Assembly (NCBI RefSeq): GCF_019976755.1
Contig: NZ_AP023441.1
Span: forward strand, 310,001-374,000
Reading direction: 5' to 3'
DNA length: 64,000 nucleotides
From: Nostoc sp. MS1
GTDB lineage: Bacteria > Cyanobacteriota > Cyanobacteriia > Cyanobacteriales > Nostocaceae
The notes under the pieces are model-generated. The model did no database searches, was not told the DNA's origin, and worked only from the letters and a program-made list of their open reading frames with translations. The number at the start of each line of letters is the position of its first letter. Position 1 is the first letter of the stretch. Positions 24,518 through 32,745 of the stretch are shown in pieces. The position numbers and the translations under genes were made by a program.

Positions 24518-24559
24518 TACTAATTCCCAATGTTGTCTAGTTAAGAAATAATTCTTGTA

Positions 24560-24580
24560 GGGTAGGCATCTTGCCTGCCC
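24560..24580. repeat. Short palindrome after the malic enzyme gene
   Basis: GGGTAGGC and GCCTGCCC form an imperfect hairpin 43 bases after the stop. No T run follows, so a dispersed repeat is more likely than a terminator. Confidence 0.4.
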
Positions 24581-24712
24581 TGAAAATATGCAAGATACCT
24601 AGCCCATACCATTAAAATTATTCTGTACTTTATTATAGTTGGTAGTTTAGCGTGTATATATTATGGTTTCTTAGGAATTGCCTAAAACCATTACCATGTA
24701 TAAAAAATATTA

Positions 24713-24778
24713 AGCAGCATAATTTGACGATGTAATTTTAGCTGACATCGTTAATCAATGAGATCAAACTGTGCTGCT
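24713..24778 (-). terminator. Nested stem structure 3' of minE
   Basis: Three nested complementary pairs: AGCAGCA/TGCTGCT (24713-24719, 24772-24778), TTTGA/TCAAA (24723-24727, 24764-24768) and CGATGT/ACATCG (24728-24733, 24745-24750). On the minus strand it begins 4 bases after the minE stop and is followed by TAATATTTTT. It probably ends the minCDE transcript. Confidence 0.55.
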
Positions 24779-24781
24779 ATT

Positions 24782-25069
24782 TTATGATGTTTCGTCCGAG
24801 GGTAGCTCTGGTTTGACCCGGCGAATGGGTAAGTTAGCAATCAAGGCGGTTGTTCTTTGATTGCTTTCTAGGGCAAATTCTAGACCATCTGCTTCTACTT
24901 CTACATAGCGGCAGACGATATCTAAAATCTCTTTCCGCATTTTTTCTAGAGTTTCAGGGTCTAAGCCGGCGCGGTCGTGAGCAATGACGACTTGCAAACG
25001 ACGTTTGACTTGAGAACGGCTGGTGTCAGAACCACGTAAAAAAAGTTTATCTAATAATTCGAGGATCAT
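24782..25069 (-). CDS. minE: Cell division topological specificity factor MinE
   Basis: 95 residues. The N-terminus (MILELLDKLFLRG) is the amphipathic MinD/membrane-binding part, followed by VKRRLQVVIAHDRAGLDPETLEKMRKEIL in pieces, the MinD-stimulating and dimerisation core. MinE drives MinD ATP hydrolysis and so keeps the MinCD division inhibitor off midcell. Last gene of the minCDE operon, 32 bp after minD. Confidence 0.97.
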   Translation of the reverse strand: MILELLDKLFLRGSDTSRSQVKRRLQVVIAHDRAGLDPETLEKMRKEILDIVCRYVEVEADGLEFALESNQRTTALIANLPIRRVKPELPSDETS

Positions 25070-25101
25070 TGCGGATAAGTATGCAGAGATTGGAAAGTAG
25101 G

Positions 25102-25908
25102 TTACACAATCTTAGTCCATAACAATCTTCGCAGGCGGGCGAAGATACTGTCGTGGGGTGCGTCAAGGTCGAGAAATTCAACCGTTTCTCCTTCTAGTCT
25201 GCGAGCAATATTCTCAAAGGCTACGGCAGCTAGGGAGGGGGTATCAGCTAATACTAGAGGTTCGCCGCGATTGGTGGAAACAATAACACGCTCGTCATCA
25301 GGAAGTACCCCAATTAAAGGTATTGCCAGAAGTTCCTGGACATCCTGAACAGACATCATATCATTTGCTCGTACCATCGCTGGTCTGATGCGGTTGATAA
25401 TGAGGTGGACGCGCTTTACACCTTGAGCTTCGAGTAAGCCAACTACTCTATCAGCATCTCGGACGGCAGAAATTTCCGGGGTGGTGACAATGAGGGCTTC
25501 TTTGGCTGGGGCGATCGCATTTTTAAAGCCGTTTTCGATCCCGGCTGGGCTATCGATGATAACGTACTGGTACTTCTGCGCTAAAGCGTTTACCAATAGC
25601 TTCATCTGTTCGGGCGTTACCGCGTCTTTTGTCCGGTTTTGCGCTGCTGGTAGCAGGACAAGGTTTGGCTGGCGCTTATCTTTGACTAATGCTTGTTCTA
25701 AGCGGCATTCTCTTGATAGAACTTCTACAGCTGTGTAGACGATCCGATTTTCTAGCCCTAGTAGCAAATCTAAATTCCTCAGACCAAAATCCGCATCGAC
25801 AAGGGCGACTTGACGACCTATTTTAGCTAAGGCCATCCCCAAGTTTGCCGAGACTGTAGTTTTACCCACCCCTCCCTTACCGGAGGTAATTACGATAATG
25901 CGCGTCAT
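25102..25908 (-). CDS. minD: Septum site-determining ATPase MinD
   Basis: 268 residues. Deviant Walker A SGKGGVGKTT at residues 9-18, switch/second Lys region VDADFGLRNLDLLLGLENR, Walker B YVIIDSPAG. The C-terminus (FARLRRLLWTKIV) is the amphipathic membrane-targeting helix. It recruits MinC to the membrane and is released by MinE. Middle gene of minCDE. Confidence 0.97.
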   Translation of the reverse strand: MTRIIVITSGKGGVGKTTVSANLGMALAKIGRQVALVDADFGLRNLDLLLGLENRIVYTAVEVLSRECRLEQALVKDKRQPNLVLLPAAQNRTKDAVTPEQMKLLVNALAQKYQYVIIDSPAGIENGFKNAIAPAKEALIVTTPEISAVRDADRVVGLLEAQGVKRVHLIINRIRPAMVRANDMMSVQDVQELLAIPLIGVLPDDERVIVSTNRGEPLVLADTPSLAAVAFENIARRLEGETVEFLDLDAPHDSIFARLRRLLWTKIV

Positions 25909-25953
25909 GATAACTATGTGCTGGATTTATGGTTAGACAAATATATTAAATAT

Positions 25954-27069
25954 TTATGGTGTTTGGTTGATCTTACTTATTTGATTTCGGGAAAAATCAG
26001 TAGCTCTAACGATACGTATGCCTTGAGTAGTAATATGTGCTACTTCTGGATAAAAGTGCGTCGGCGATTTTTCTGGCGCTCTAGCTACAGCATCCGCGAT
26101 TCGCAATTGGGTAGGTTCCATTTGCAATGCCATAATCAGGCACTCGCGGTTTCCCGCAGCCCCAGCATGAGCAATTCCTCGCATACGACCCCACACCAGA
26201 ATATCCCCATCTGCCACTACGATACCACCTGGATTGATATCTCCCAATAAAATTACTGTACCTGGATGGCGTATTTCTACTCCAGAACGGATGGTCATTT
26301 CCAGATAAAGTGCGTCTGCTTGGGGTGTGGAAAGTGCTTTTGATTCAGAACTGAGGGCCGTTTGGGGTTGTAATTGTTCTACAGAATAACCGGATGTAAC
26401 GGCGGCGATCGCAGTTTGTCGTCTACTAGTGGCGACTGATTTGAGTTGCAACTGCACTTCACTAAAGGTTTCAGCGAGTTGTTGCAGTTGTCTACCATCT
26501 AATAGGCGGTCATAGGCTACTAGGTGTACAGATGTATTCCGAGTACGCAAGCGATCGCCTGCATTTAAACGGAACTTTAACTGTTGCCAAATATCAGCCC
26601 AAGTAAATTCTGTTGCAGGCACTTGTAACTCTGTAGGTAGAACTACTAATAATCTTCCCGCTTCAGTTTTTAATTGTACTTGGATGTTATTTTTAACTTT
26701 ACTCTCAGCTACCACTTCAGGCGCATCAAGACTCTCAAGACTCAACAAACTAGAATTAGTTTCTACTTCAGTTTCCTGAGTATTTGGTTCTAAATTTAGG
26801 TCTAATTCGAGGTTAAGTAAGTTTATATCAGTTGGGGTAGAATTTACCTGCTCATCCACAATTGACGAGTCGGACTCAACCTCAGTAACTTCAGAATTTG
26901 ACTTTAAATACTGAAGAACAGAATTTAGTTCCGCATCAGGAATAACAGAGTTAGATTCTGCATCGGGGTGTGCAGAATTTGCCTCAGAATTGACAACGGT
27001 AGAATTATACTCTGCGTCGGAAAATGCAGAATTTGACCCTAAATTGGGGATGGCAGAATCAGAAGTCAT
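25954..27069 (-). CDS. minC: Septum site-determining protein MinC with a long acidic N-terminal region
   Basis: About 371 residues from ATG 27069; an alternative TTG at 27114 adds 15 residues, and neither has a clear ribosome-binding site. The C-terminal beta-helix domain is typical of MinC (VEIRHPGTVILLGDINPGGIVVADGDI in pieces, VWGRMRGIAHAGAAGN). It binds MinD, and MinC inhibits FtsZ assembly. Upstream is the FtsZ-inhibiting N-domain (VQLKTEAGRLLVVLP). The first 120 or so residues are low-complexity and acidic, with repeated NS-x(3)-DAE-x-NS motifs, making it longer than common MinC. First gene of the operon, 45 bp from minD. Confidence 0.93.
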   Translation of the reverse strand: MTSDSAIPNLGSNSAFSDAEYNSTVVNSEANSAHPDAESNSVIPDAELNSVLQYLKSNSEVTEVESDSSIVDEQVNSTPTDINLLNLELDLNLEPNTQETEVETNSSLLSLESLDAPEVVAESKVKNNIQVQLKTEAGRLLVVLPTELQVPATEFTWADIWQQLKFRLNAGDRLRTRNTSVHLVAYDRLLDGRQLQQLAETFSEVQLQLKSVATSRRQTAIAAVTSGYSVEQLQPQTALSSESKALSTPQADALYLEMTIRSGVEIRHPGTVILLGDINPGGIVVADGDILVWGRMRGIAHAGAAGNRECLIMALQMEPTQLRIADAVARAPEKSPTHFYPEVAHITTQGIRIVRATDFSRNQISKINQTP

Positions 27070-27150
27070 GCAGTACCAGCCATAAAGACAAGGGACAGAC
27101 CCGGTAATTACCAATATTAAACTAGTTGCTTATTACAACAACATCCTTAC

Positions 27151-28497
27151 TTAAGTATTTTTAGTTAATCTTTGATAAACTTTTCCCAAGGCATTAGTAT
27201 CACCTACGTTACCTGGGAATAATACTACTGGTAAATTGGGGAACTGTGGGTGGTTAGATGATGTTATCACCATTGAACAACCTGGTAAAATTTGCCCTAG
27301 TAATCGGGCTGAAGTTAAATCTAATCCTGTACTTAATACATCATTGGAAGTAATTCCACCTTTGCTAATCAGAAAGCCGATATCATTAGGTAAGTTATGG
27401 ACAATATCCATCAATAAACTTGACACTTTCAGTCCAAAATTTAAACGAGTTTTCACATCCTTAAAGGTGAGTTCTTGACGGCTGGTGTAAACTACTGGTG
27501 TTTTCCCTATTTGGTGTACTTCCTCAACCTTTGTTTTGATTTCAGCTAACAGTTTATTTGCTGCATCTAATTGTTCATCAAGTAATCTTGACACATTCAC
27601 CTCAATTCCTACCGTTCCCGCCTCTTGTAACAGCGCTTCTAATTGTTGTGTCGTCTTTTTTACATGGGAACCAACTATCACGGCTCCTGGTTTACCTTTA
27701 CGTACATACTCAGCCATATTTTCGGCGGCGACTGGTTGGGGAGGTAAGGCAGCTAAGGCAGTTAAAATACTAGCAGCACTACGAAATAAAAAGCGTTTAC
27801 CTTGACTGGCGGCGGCTAATACATCGACAGCAAAATTATTGAGATCAGCTTGAGTTTCCCCATCAACTACAGCACACTGATTAGCTGTAAGCTTGAGCAA
27901 GCGTTCTAAGCTTCCCTGACGTATGTCATCCAATAAAAATCTTTCTACAGATTCAGCTTGAATCTTACCTTGAGTTTTTTCTTCCACATACTTAGGTAAG
28001 TAACTGTGATGATAGGAGAAAACTGAATCACGGGCGAATTCAGTTTCATGGACTGGGGTAGGTACACCATCGATAATTAGGTAGTGGATGCTATCGAGGG
28101 TGATGCGTCCTCCCTCGCTACGCGAGGCTTCGCCAACAAAAAAGGCCGGAACGAGAAAATGAGCATCAAACGGGCCGAGTTCTTGGGCGATCGCATCTGT
28201 TTCGATGGGATAATGCCCGCGCAAGGTAGAATCAGAACGGCTAACTACGAGAAAGTCGTCCACACCTTCAGCCGCCAGTGCTACCTTCAGGTTTTGACAG
28301 ACTTCTTTGGTAACAGATGCGGCTGATTCTGGGGTTAAAGCTCTGGTATTGGTCAGTATAAAGAAAATTGGTGCATCATCCCGTAACCCTGCGCGTAAAG
28401 TTTCCACATCCCAACGCATCAGCAGCAAACAGCTATGAACTGTTTGAGAACCTGTAGGATCATCATCCAAGACAATAATTTTTGGTTTGTTGCTCAT
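27151..28497 (-). CDS. Four-carbon acid sugar kinase family protein (DUF1537/OtnK-like)
   Basis: 448 residues. The N-terminal KIIVLDDDPTGSQTVH and FILTNTRAL, SRSDSTLRGHYP match the substrate-binding half of the family; the C-terminal part has ISKGGITSNDV and FPGNVGD, typical of its nucleotide-binding half. Relatives phosphorylate sugar acids such as erythronate or threonate. A short palindromic repeat (28112-28133) adds about seven residues (VGEASRS) in PAFF...EGGRIT, where relatives read PAFFEGGR. The substrate in this organism is unknown. Confidence 0.88.
   Translation of the reverse strand: MSNKPKIIVLDDDPTGSQTVHSCLLLMRWDVETLRAGLRDDAPIFFILTNTRALTPESAASVTKEVCQNLKVALAAEGVDDFLVVSRSDSTLRGHYPIETDAIAQELGPFDAHFLVPAFFVGEASRSEGGRITLDSIHYLIIDGVPTPVHETEFARDSVFSYHHSYLPKYVEEKTQGKIQAESVERFLLDDIRQGSLERLLKLTANQCAVVDGETQADLNNFAVDVLAAASQGKRFLFRSAASILTALAALPPQPVAAENMAEYVRKGKPGAVIVGSHVKKTTQQLEALLQEAGTVGIEVNVSRLLDEQLDAANKLLAEIKTKVEEVHQIGKTPVVYTSRQELTFKDVKTRLNFGLKVSSLLMDIVHNLPNDIGFLISKGGITSNDVLSTGLDLTSARLLGQILPGCSMVITSSNHPQFPNLPVVLFPGNVGDTNALGKVYQRLTKNT
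28112..28133. repeat. GC-rich palindrome inserted in the DUF1537 gene
   Basis: CCTCGC and GCGAGG (28113-28118, 28122-28127) form a hairpin with a TAC loop, extended by CTTCGCC. Together it accounts for about 21 extra bases, in frame, in a conserved motif of the kinase gene. Confidence 0.7.
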
Positions 28498-28501
28498 AAG
28501 C

Positions 28502-28532
28502 GTGCTGAGTGCTGAGTTGGGAGTGCTGAGTT
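28502..28532. repeat. Heptamer-like repeat (GTGCTGA)
   Basis: Repeated GTGCTGAGT units in the short gap between the DUF1537 gene and the upstream membrane protein gene, overlapping the latter's end. Confidence 0.6.
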
Positions 28533-29190
28533 AAGATTGTAATTTTCTTAATTGTGCTTCTACATCAAGACCAATCTGCAATACTTGATTGATAATTTGA
28601 CCATATTCGCTTGCCTGGGTATTTTCTTGGATGGCTTGAATATTGGTTAAATGATTGACAAATAACTCTTGTTGATTAGCAAGCAGTTTTTTATTATCCC
28701 GCAAAAGCCGCTCTGTTTTCAAAGCTTGGACTAAATCTTCTCGCAACAGTTGCAGAGTGGTAATAACTTGATCCCTATCTTCAAGACTATTATCTAAGTT
28801 CCCTGACACCGCTAATTGGTCGTTGACATCAACGGCTACAATTAAGGCGTGATATTGGTCAACTGCATCTAAAAGCTTGGTGAGGGTTTTGGAAGTTTTG
28901 GCACGTTGAGCAAGCGATCGCCCCAGTAACAGCACTACTGCGACTATAATGAATAAAATTATACCTAATTGAATCGCTGAACCAATTGTTGGCAGGATAA
29001 TTAAGGTATAAATCAAGCCAACAATGATTATAGATAATACAAATACTAAAGATATTTCCTGCTGCCAAAATTTTAAGCGCTGTTGACTGTTGCCAATAGT
29101 TCCAGGACGAGAAACTCTATCTGGTGACACTCCTATTAAGCGTCTCAGTTCTCCTTTACTAATTTCTAAACCTATCAAGTCTGGTTGCAC
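28531..29190 (-). CDS. Two-helix membrane protein with C-terminal coiled coil
   Basis: 219 residues, no family recognised. Residues 1-45 are soluble, two adjacent membrane segments follow (VFVLSIIIVGLIYTLIIL and LGIILFIIVAVVLLLG), then a helical region with heptad character (LLREDLVQALKTERLLRDNKKLL) to the end. It lies 62 bp downstream of the DprA-like gene on the same strand and may be co-transcribed with it. Confidence 0.8.
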   Translation of the reverse strand: MQPDLIGLEISKGELRRLIGVSPDRVSRPGTIGNSQQRLKFWQQEISLVFVLSIIIVGLIYTLIILPTIGSAIQLGIILFIIVAVVLLLGRSLAQRAKTSKTLTKLLDAVDQYHALIVAVDVNDQLAVSGNLDNSLEDRDQVITTLQLLREDLVQALKTERLLRDNKKLLANQQELFVNHLTNIQAIQENTQASEYGQIINQVLQIGLDVEAQLRKLQS

Positions 29191-29252
29191 AACTGGATAC
29201 TCCTGTGGGGGTGGGAGTTGTGCAATTATTTTAATGTGGTTTGGTAGCTGTT

Positions 29253-30497
29253 TTACGCCAATAAAGAAAGTTGAGTAACAGATTCATTAGCAACATAAGC
29301 CACTGGCTTATTAATTTTTCTCACTTTCCCCTGTTGAACTGCTTTTTTTAACCACTCTTGCATTTGCGATGGTTGGACTTCTAAACAATGCGCCAGAGTT
29401 TTTGCATCTTTCGGTTGCTGTAAATGATTAAGGATGAAAGGTAAAACAGCTTCATAGATGTTTTGTGGAGTTGATGTTAACTCTCGTGCTTGTTTATCCT
29501 GGACTATTTCTGTAGAAGTTTGGTTTATTTGAGGATGAGTCTCAACCGCAGAAGTAGCTTCTACCAAAAGTTTTTTTAAGGAACTATTCCCAAGTTCACC
29601 AGGAAAAGGTTTTGCACCTTGATTGTATAGCTGCTGATTACCTTCTGAGGCGGTAGGAGACATTCGCACAAAAACTGGAATTTCCTTGAGTTTAGAAAGG
29701 GCTTCTACTGCACCAGCCCAAGTCCCGCCTTGACCGAAAGCAGAATTAACTACAAGCGCATAATCAGCTAGGGCGTAGACATACTTGTTACGCCCCATTG
29801 CGTTCCCAGCATTAAAACCAGCATCAGGATCGTAACTAGAAATGAGGGTTAGTCTACCTTCTTTAATACTGGAGCGATACTTGCCATTTACTGCGGCTTT
29901 AGTCAAACTATCCGCCAGTACACCTACAGATGTGCCTCCATCATTCAAAATACTTAACATAGCCTCTTGATCTACACCACGGGCTGCACCGGAAATTACC
30001 TGTATTCCATCTAATGCACTAGCTTCTGCAACTTTTCGCGTATAAGCAAGTAACTCTTCATCCACATCACGGGAACCAACAATTGCTAGCCCTCCCTGTG
30101 ATAAAAGTTCTCTATTACCAACACCATAAAGAACGGCTGGTGCTGAATGTTTTAGTCGCTGCTTCAGCAGTTTAGGATACTGTGCGTCACTGCGTCCAAG
30201 TATCCATAACCCGCGACTTGTCCATTTCTCTACGGCTAAACTTAGCATTGCGCCCCGTTCTAGTAAAGCTAATAGCCTCTCAGGGTCAAGTTTATTGATA
30301 TGGAGTTGTTTTAATTGTTTTTTTGCTGTTGGTTCGAGTAAATGTGCTGGACGCATTTCCTGTTGCAGCAACCATTCAGCTAAAGAATTATATTCACTTA
30401 AGGTTAACGGTTGCGGTTCAATTTGGCGACTTTGCCCAAAGCTTGCACACAAGAGCAAAATTGCTTGAGTATCCGGTGGTAAAATATGATTTAACAT
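29253..30497 (-). CDS. DprA/Smf-like Rossmann protein
   Basis: 414 residues. The Rossmann core has LAIVGSRDVDEE, VISGAARGVDQEAM, the pattern of DprA/SLOG proteins, with GQGGTWAGAVEAL later. A C-terminal winged-helix-like region (LNHLQQPKDAKTLAHCLEVQPSQ in pieces) follows. Classical DprA loads RecA on incoming DNA; this protein is divergent. It begins 6 bp after the recQ-phosphoribosyltransferase frame, so the two form one transcription unit. DprA-like proteins paired with phosphoribosyltransferases occur in ShosTA-type defence modules, which is a possible role here. Confidence 0.85.
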   Translation of the reverse strand: MLNHILPPDTQAILLLCASFGQSRQIEPQPLTLSEYNSLAEWLLQQEMRPAHLLEPTAKKQLKQLHINKLDPERLLALLERGAMLSLAVEKWTSRGLWILGRSDAQYPKLLKQRLKHSAPAVLYGVGNRELLSQGGLAIVGSRDVDEELLAYTRKVAEASALDGIQVISGAARGVDQEAMLSILNDGGTSVGVLADSLTKAAVNGKYRSSIKEGRLTLISSYDPDAGFNAGNAMGRNKYVYALADYALVVNSAFGQGGTWAGAVEALSKLKEIPVFVRMSPTASEGNQQLYNQGAKPFPGELGNSSLKKLLVEATSAVETHPQINQTSTEIVQDKQARELTSTPQNIYEAVLPFILNHLQQPKDAKTLAHCLEVQPSQMQEWLKKAVQQGKVRKINKPVAYVANESVTQLSLLA

Positions 30498-30503
30498 CGT
30501 CTT

Positions 30504-32588
30504 CTAGTCGCCTTGACTTAATGTATTGAGGGCTAATGCAACAGGAAACACCTGTCCACTACCAGCACTGCGTAAAAGCGCCGCAATTACAGTAAAAGTC
30601 CAACGGGAATCTACCATATCATCAACTAAGAATACAGAACCACCAATTCCTGGCCAAGCATCAATTTTAAATGCACCATCCAAATTATGAGCTTGTTGGT
30701 AACTGTTGCTCATAGATTTTTGTAGCTGTGTTTGCTTAACCTTTAGCACAATTGGCATGAAAGTTATACCGAGTTTTTCAGCTAATCTTTGAGCAAAATT
30801 TGGTACAAGTTCTGGACGATTTAATGAAGGCACACAAGTCACCCAAGTAGGAAACGGCTGTGGTTGCCAACGTTGAATCATGTCAACAGTAGCTTGCACC
30901 AATACATCATCAAAATAATTATCTCTATATTTACCTTGTTTTACCAATTCACCCCAACCAGCATCACCCCATAATGATAATGCCCTTCCTGGTTCTGCTC
31001 TTAAATTATTACTAATATTTCTAGGGTTATAAGATGATGGCCATTGTTTACGCGGTTCAATAATTTGTTCACTGCGACGTAAATATAAAACCGCTTTATT
31101 TACCATTTCTATTGAACAAATTACTGGTAACAAAGGTCTACCTAAGCAAGCAGCACATTTACCACAGTTTCGCGGATTTGCATCGTCTAATTCGTTTCCC
31201 AAAAAAGCCATTAAACATTGTTGACTTTGCATATATGCTGACATTGTGGCTTGTTCTGCGCGACGAATTGCTGTTAATTTGGCAATCTTTTCTTCATCTG
31301 GTTGATAATTAATAGCAGTCGCATACCATTTAGAATCTATTTTAGTAACTGGACTAGGAAATTCCAATGATAACAGTTTTAAAACTTTGTCTATTTGTCC
31401 TCTAGCAAGATTTAATCTTTGTTCTAATTGTGGTACTGAAAGACCTTCTTCTTCGTTCAGTAGGTTGAGAATCTGTTGAGTATGAATTTGGGGAGGGAAA
31501 GCTGTATTAATAAAGTAGTTAATAATTTCCTCATCTTCATCACCACTCAAAAGAATACCATAAGCAAGGTCTACTGCTCTACCTGCTCTACCTACTTGTT
31601 GATAATAGTGGACAACGGAACCAGGGCGTTGATAATGAATTACAAAACCTAAATCTGGTTTATCAAAACCCATACCTAAAGCTGTAGTTGCTACTAAAGC
31701 TTTAATTTGATTATTTAGTAGTTCGTCTTCTAATGTTTCACGAAGCTCATTTTCTTTTATATCGCTATGGTATGCCTTAGCATTAATGTTTTGAGTTTGT
31801 AACCAATTAGCAACCCGATTAGCATCTCTCACTGTTAATGTATAAATAATCCCGCTTCCTGGTAGTTGAGGTAATTGTTCGGCTAACCATGCGATTCTTG
31901 CGGCTGGGCTGGGAAGGTAAATATTTTGTAACCGCAGGCTTTCTCTAGTTAAATTACCTCTCATAACACGCAAATTTGAACCTAATTGAGCGATAATATC
32001 ATCGACAACTCGGTTATTAGCGGTAGCCGTTGTAGCGAGGATGGGAATATTTTGTGGTAGTGCTTGTAAAATTCTCACAATTCGCCGATAATCTGGGCGG
32101 AAGTCATGTCCCCAATCGGAAATACAATGGGCTTCATCAACCACAAATAAGCCTATGCGCTGAGATATTGGTAAGAGAATATTTTCTCTAAAATCATCAT
32201 TAGCTAGTCTTTCAGGGGAAATTAGTAAAATATCTACTTGTCCTGCTAATAATTGTGTTTTGACGGTTTCCCATTCATCTTTATTACTAGAGTTAATTGT
32301 TGCAGCCTTGATGCCAATGCGTTTTGCGGCTGCAATTTGATTTCGCATCAAGGCTAGTAAGGGTGAAATTAACAGAGTAAAACCCAGACCTTGATCTCTC
32401 AATAGCTTTGTTGCTAAAAAATAAACTAGGCTTTTACCCCAGCCAGTACGTTGAACGACGAGTAAACGCGATCGCCTTTCGATTAATTCTTCTATTGCTT
32501 CCCATTATCCTGTGCGAAAATTAGATGTTGGGTTGTCTAATGTCTGACGTAAGAGTATTAATGCTTTTTCTTTATTTGGAGTTACCAT
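30504..32588 (-). pseudogene. RecQ-type helicase fused to a phosphoribosyltransferase, interrupted by a TAA in the Q motif
   Basis: The full frame starts at ATG 32588 (MVTPNKEKALILLRQ) and would encode about 694 residues. Codon 28 is TAA (32505-32507), in FRTG-stop-WEAIEEL, exactly where RecQ proteins have the Q-motif glutamine. Downstream the frame is intact: motif I RTGWGKS, DEAH box VVDEAHCISDWGHDF, TALGMGFDKPDLG, the QVGRAGR motif, a cysteine cluster (CGKCAACLG) and a C-terminal phosphoribosyltransferase domain with PRPP loop VFLVDDMVDS. A start at TTG 32402 would lose motif I. One C-to-T change from CAA explains it. Possible sequencing error not excluded. Confidence 0.85.
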
Positions 32589-32745
32589 ATATACACTGTG
32601 ATTAATTATTCTTGTTTTAGCATCAAAAATAACTAGTATCAGTAATAATAAAGAAAAAAGTGTATAAATTTGGTTGTTTTCTAAACGTAAAGGAATGAGA
32701 GGTAAGCACAGAGGGACGCTGAGGAGTGTGGAGTTGAGGAGGGTT

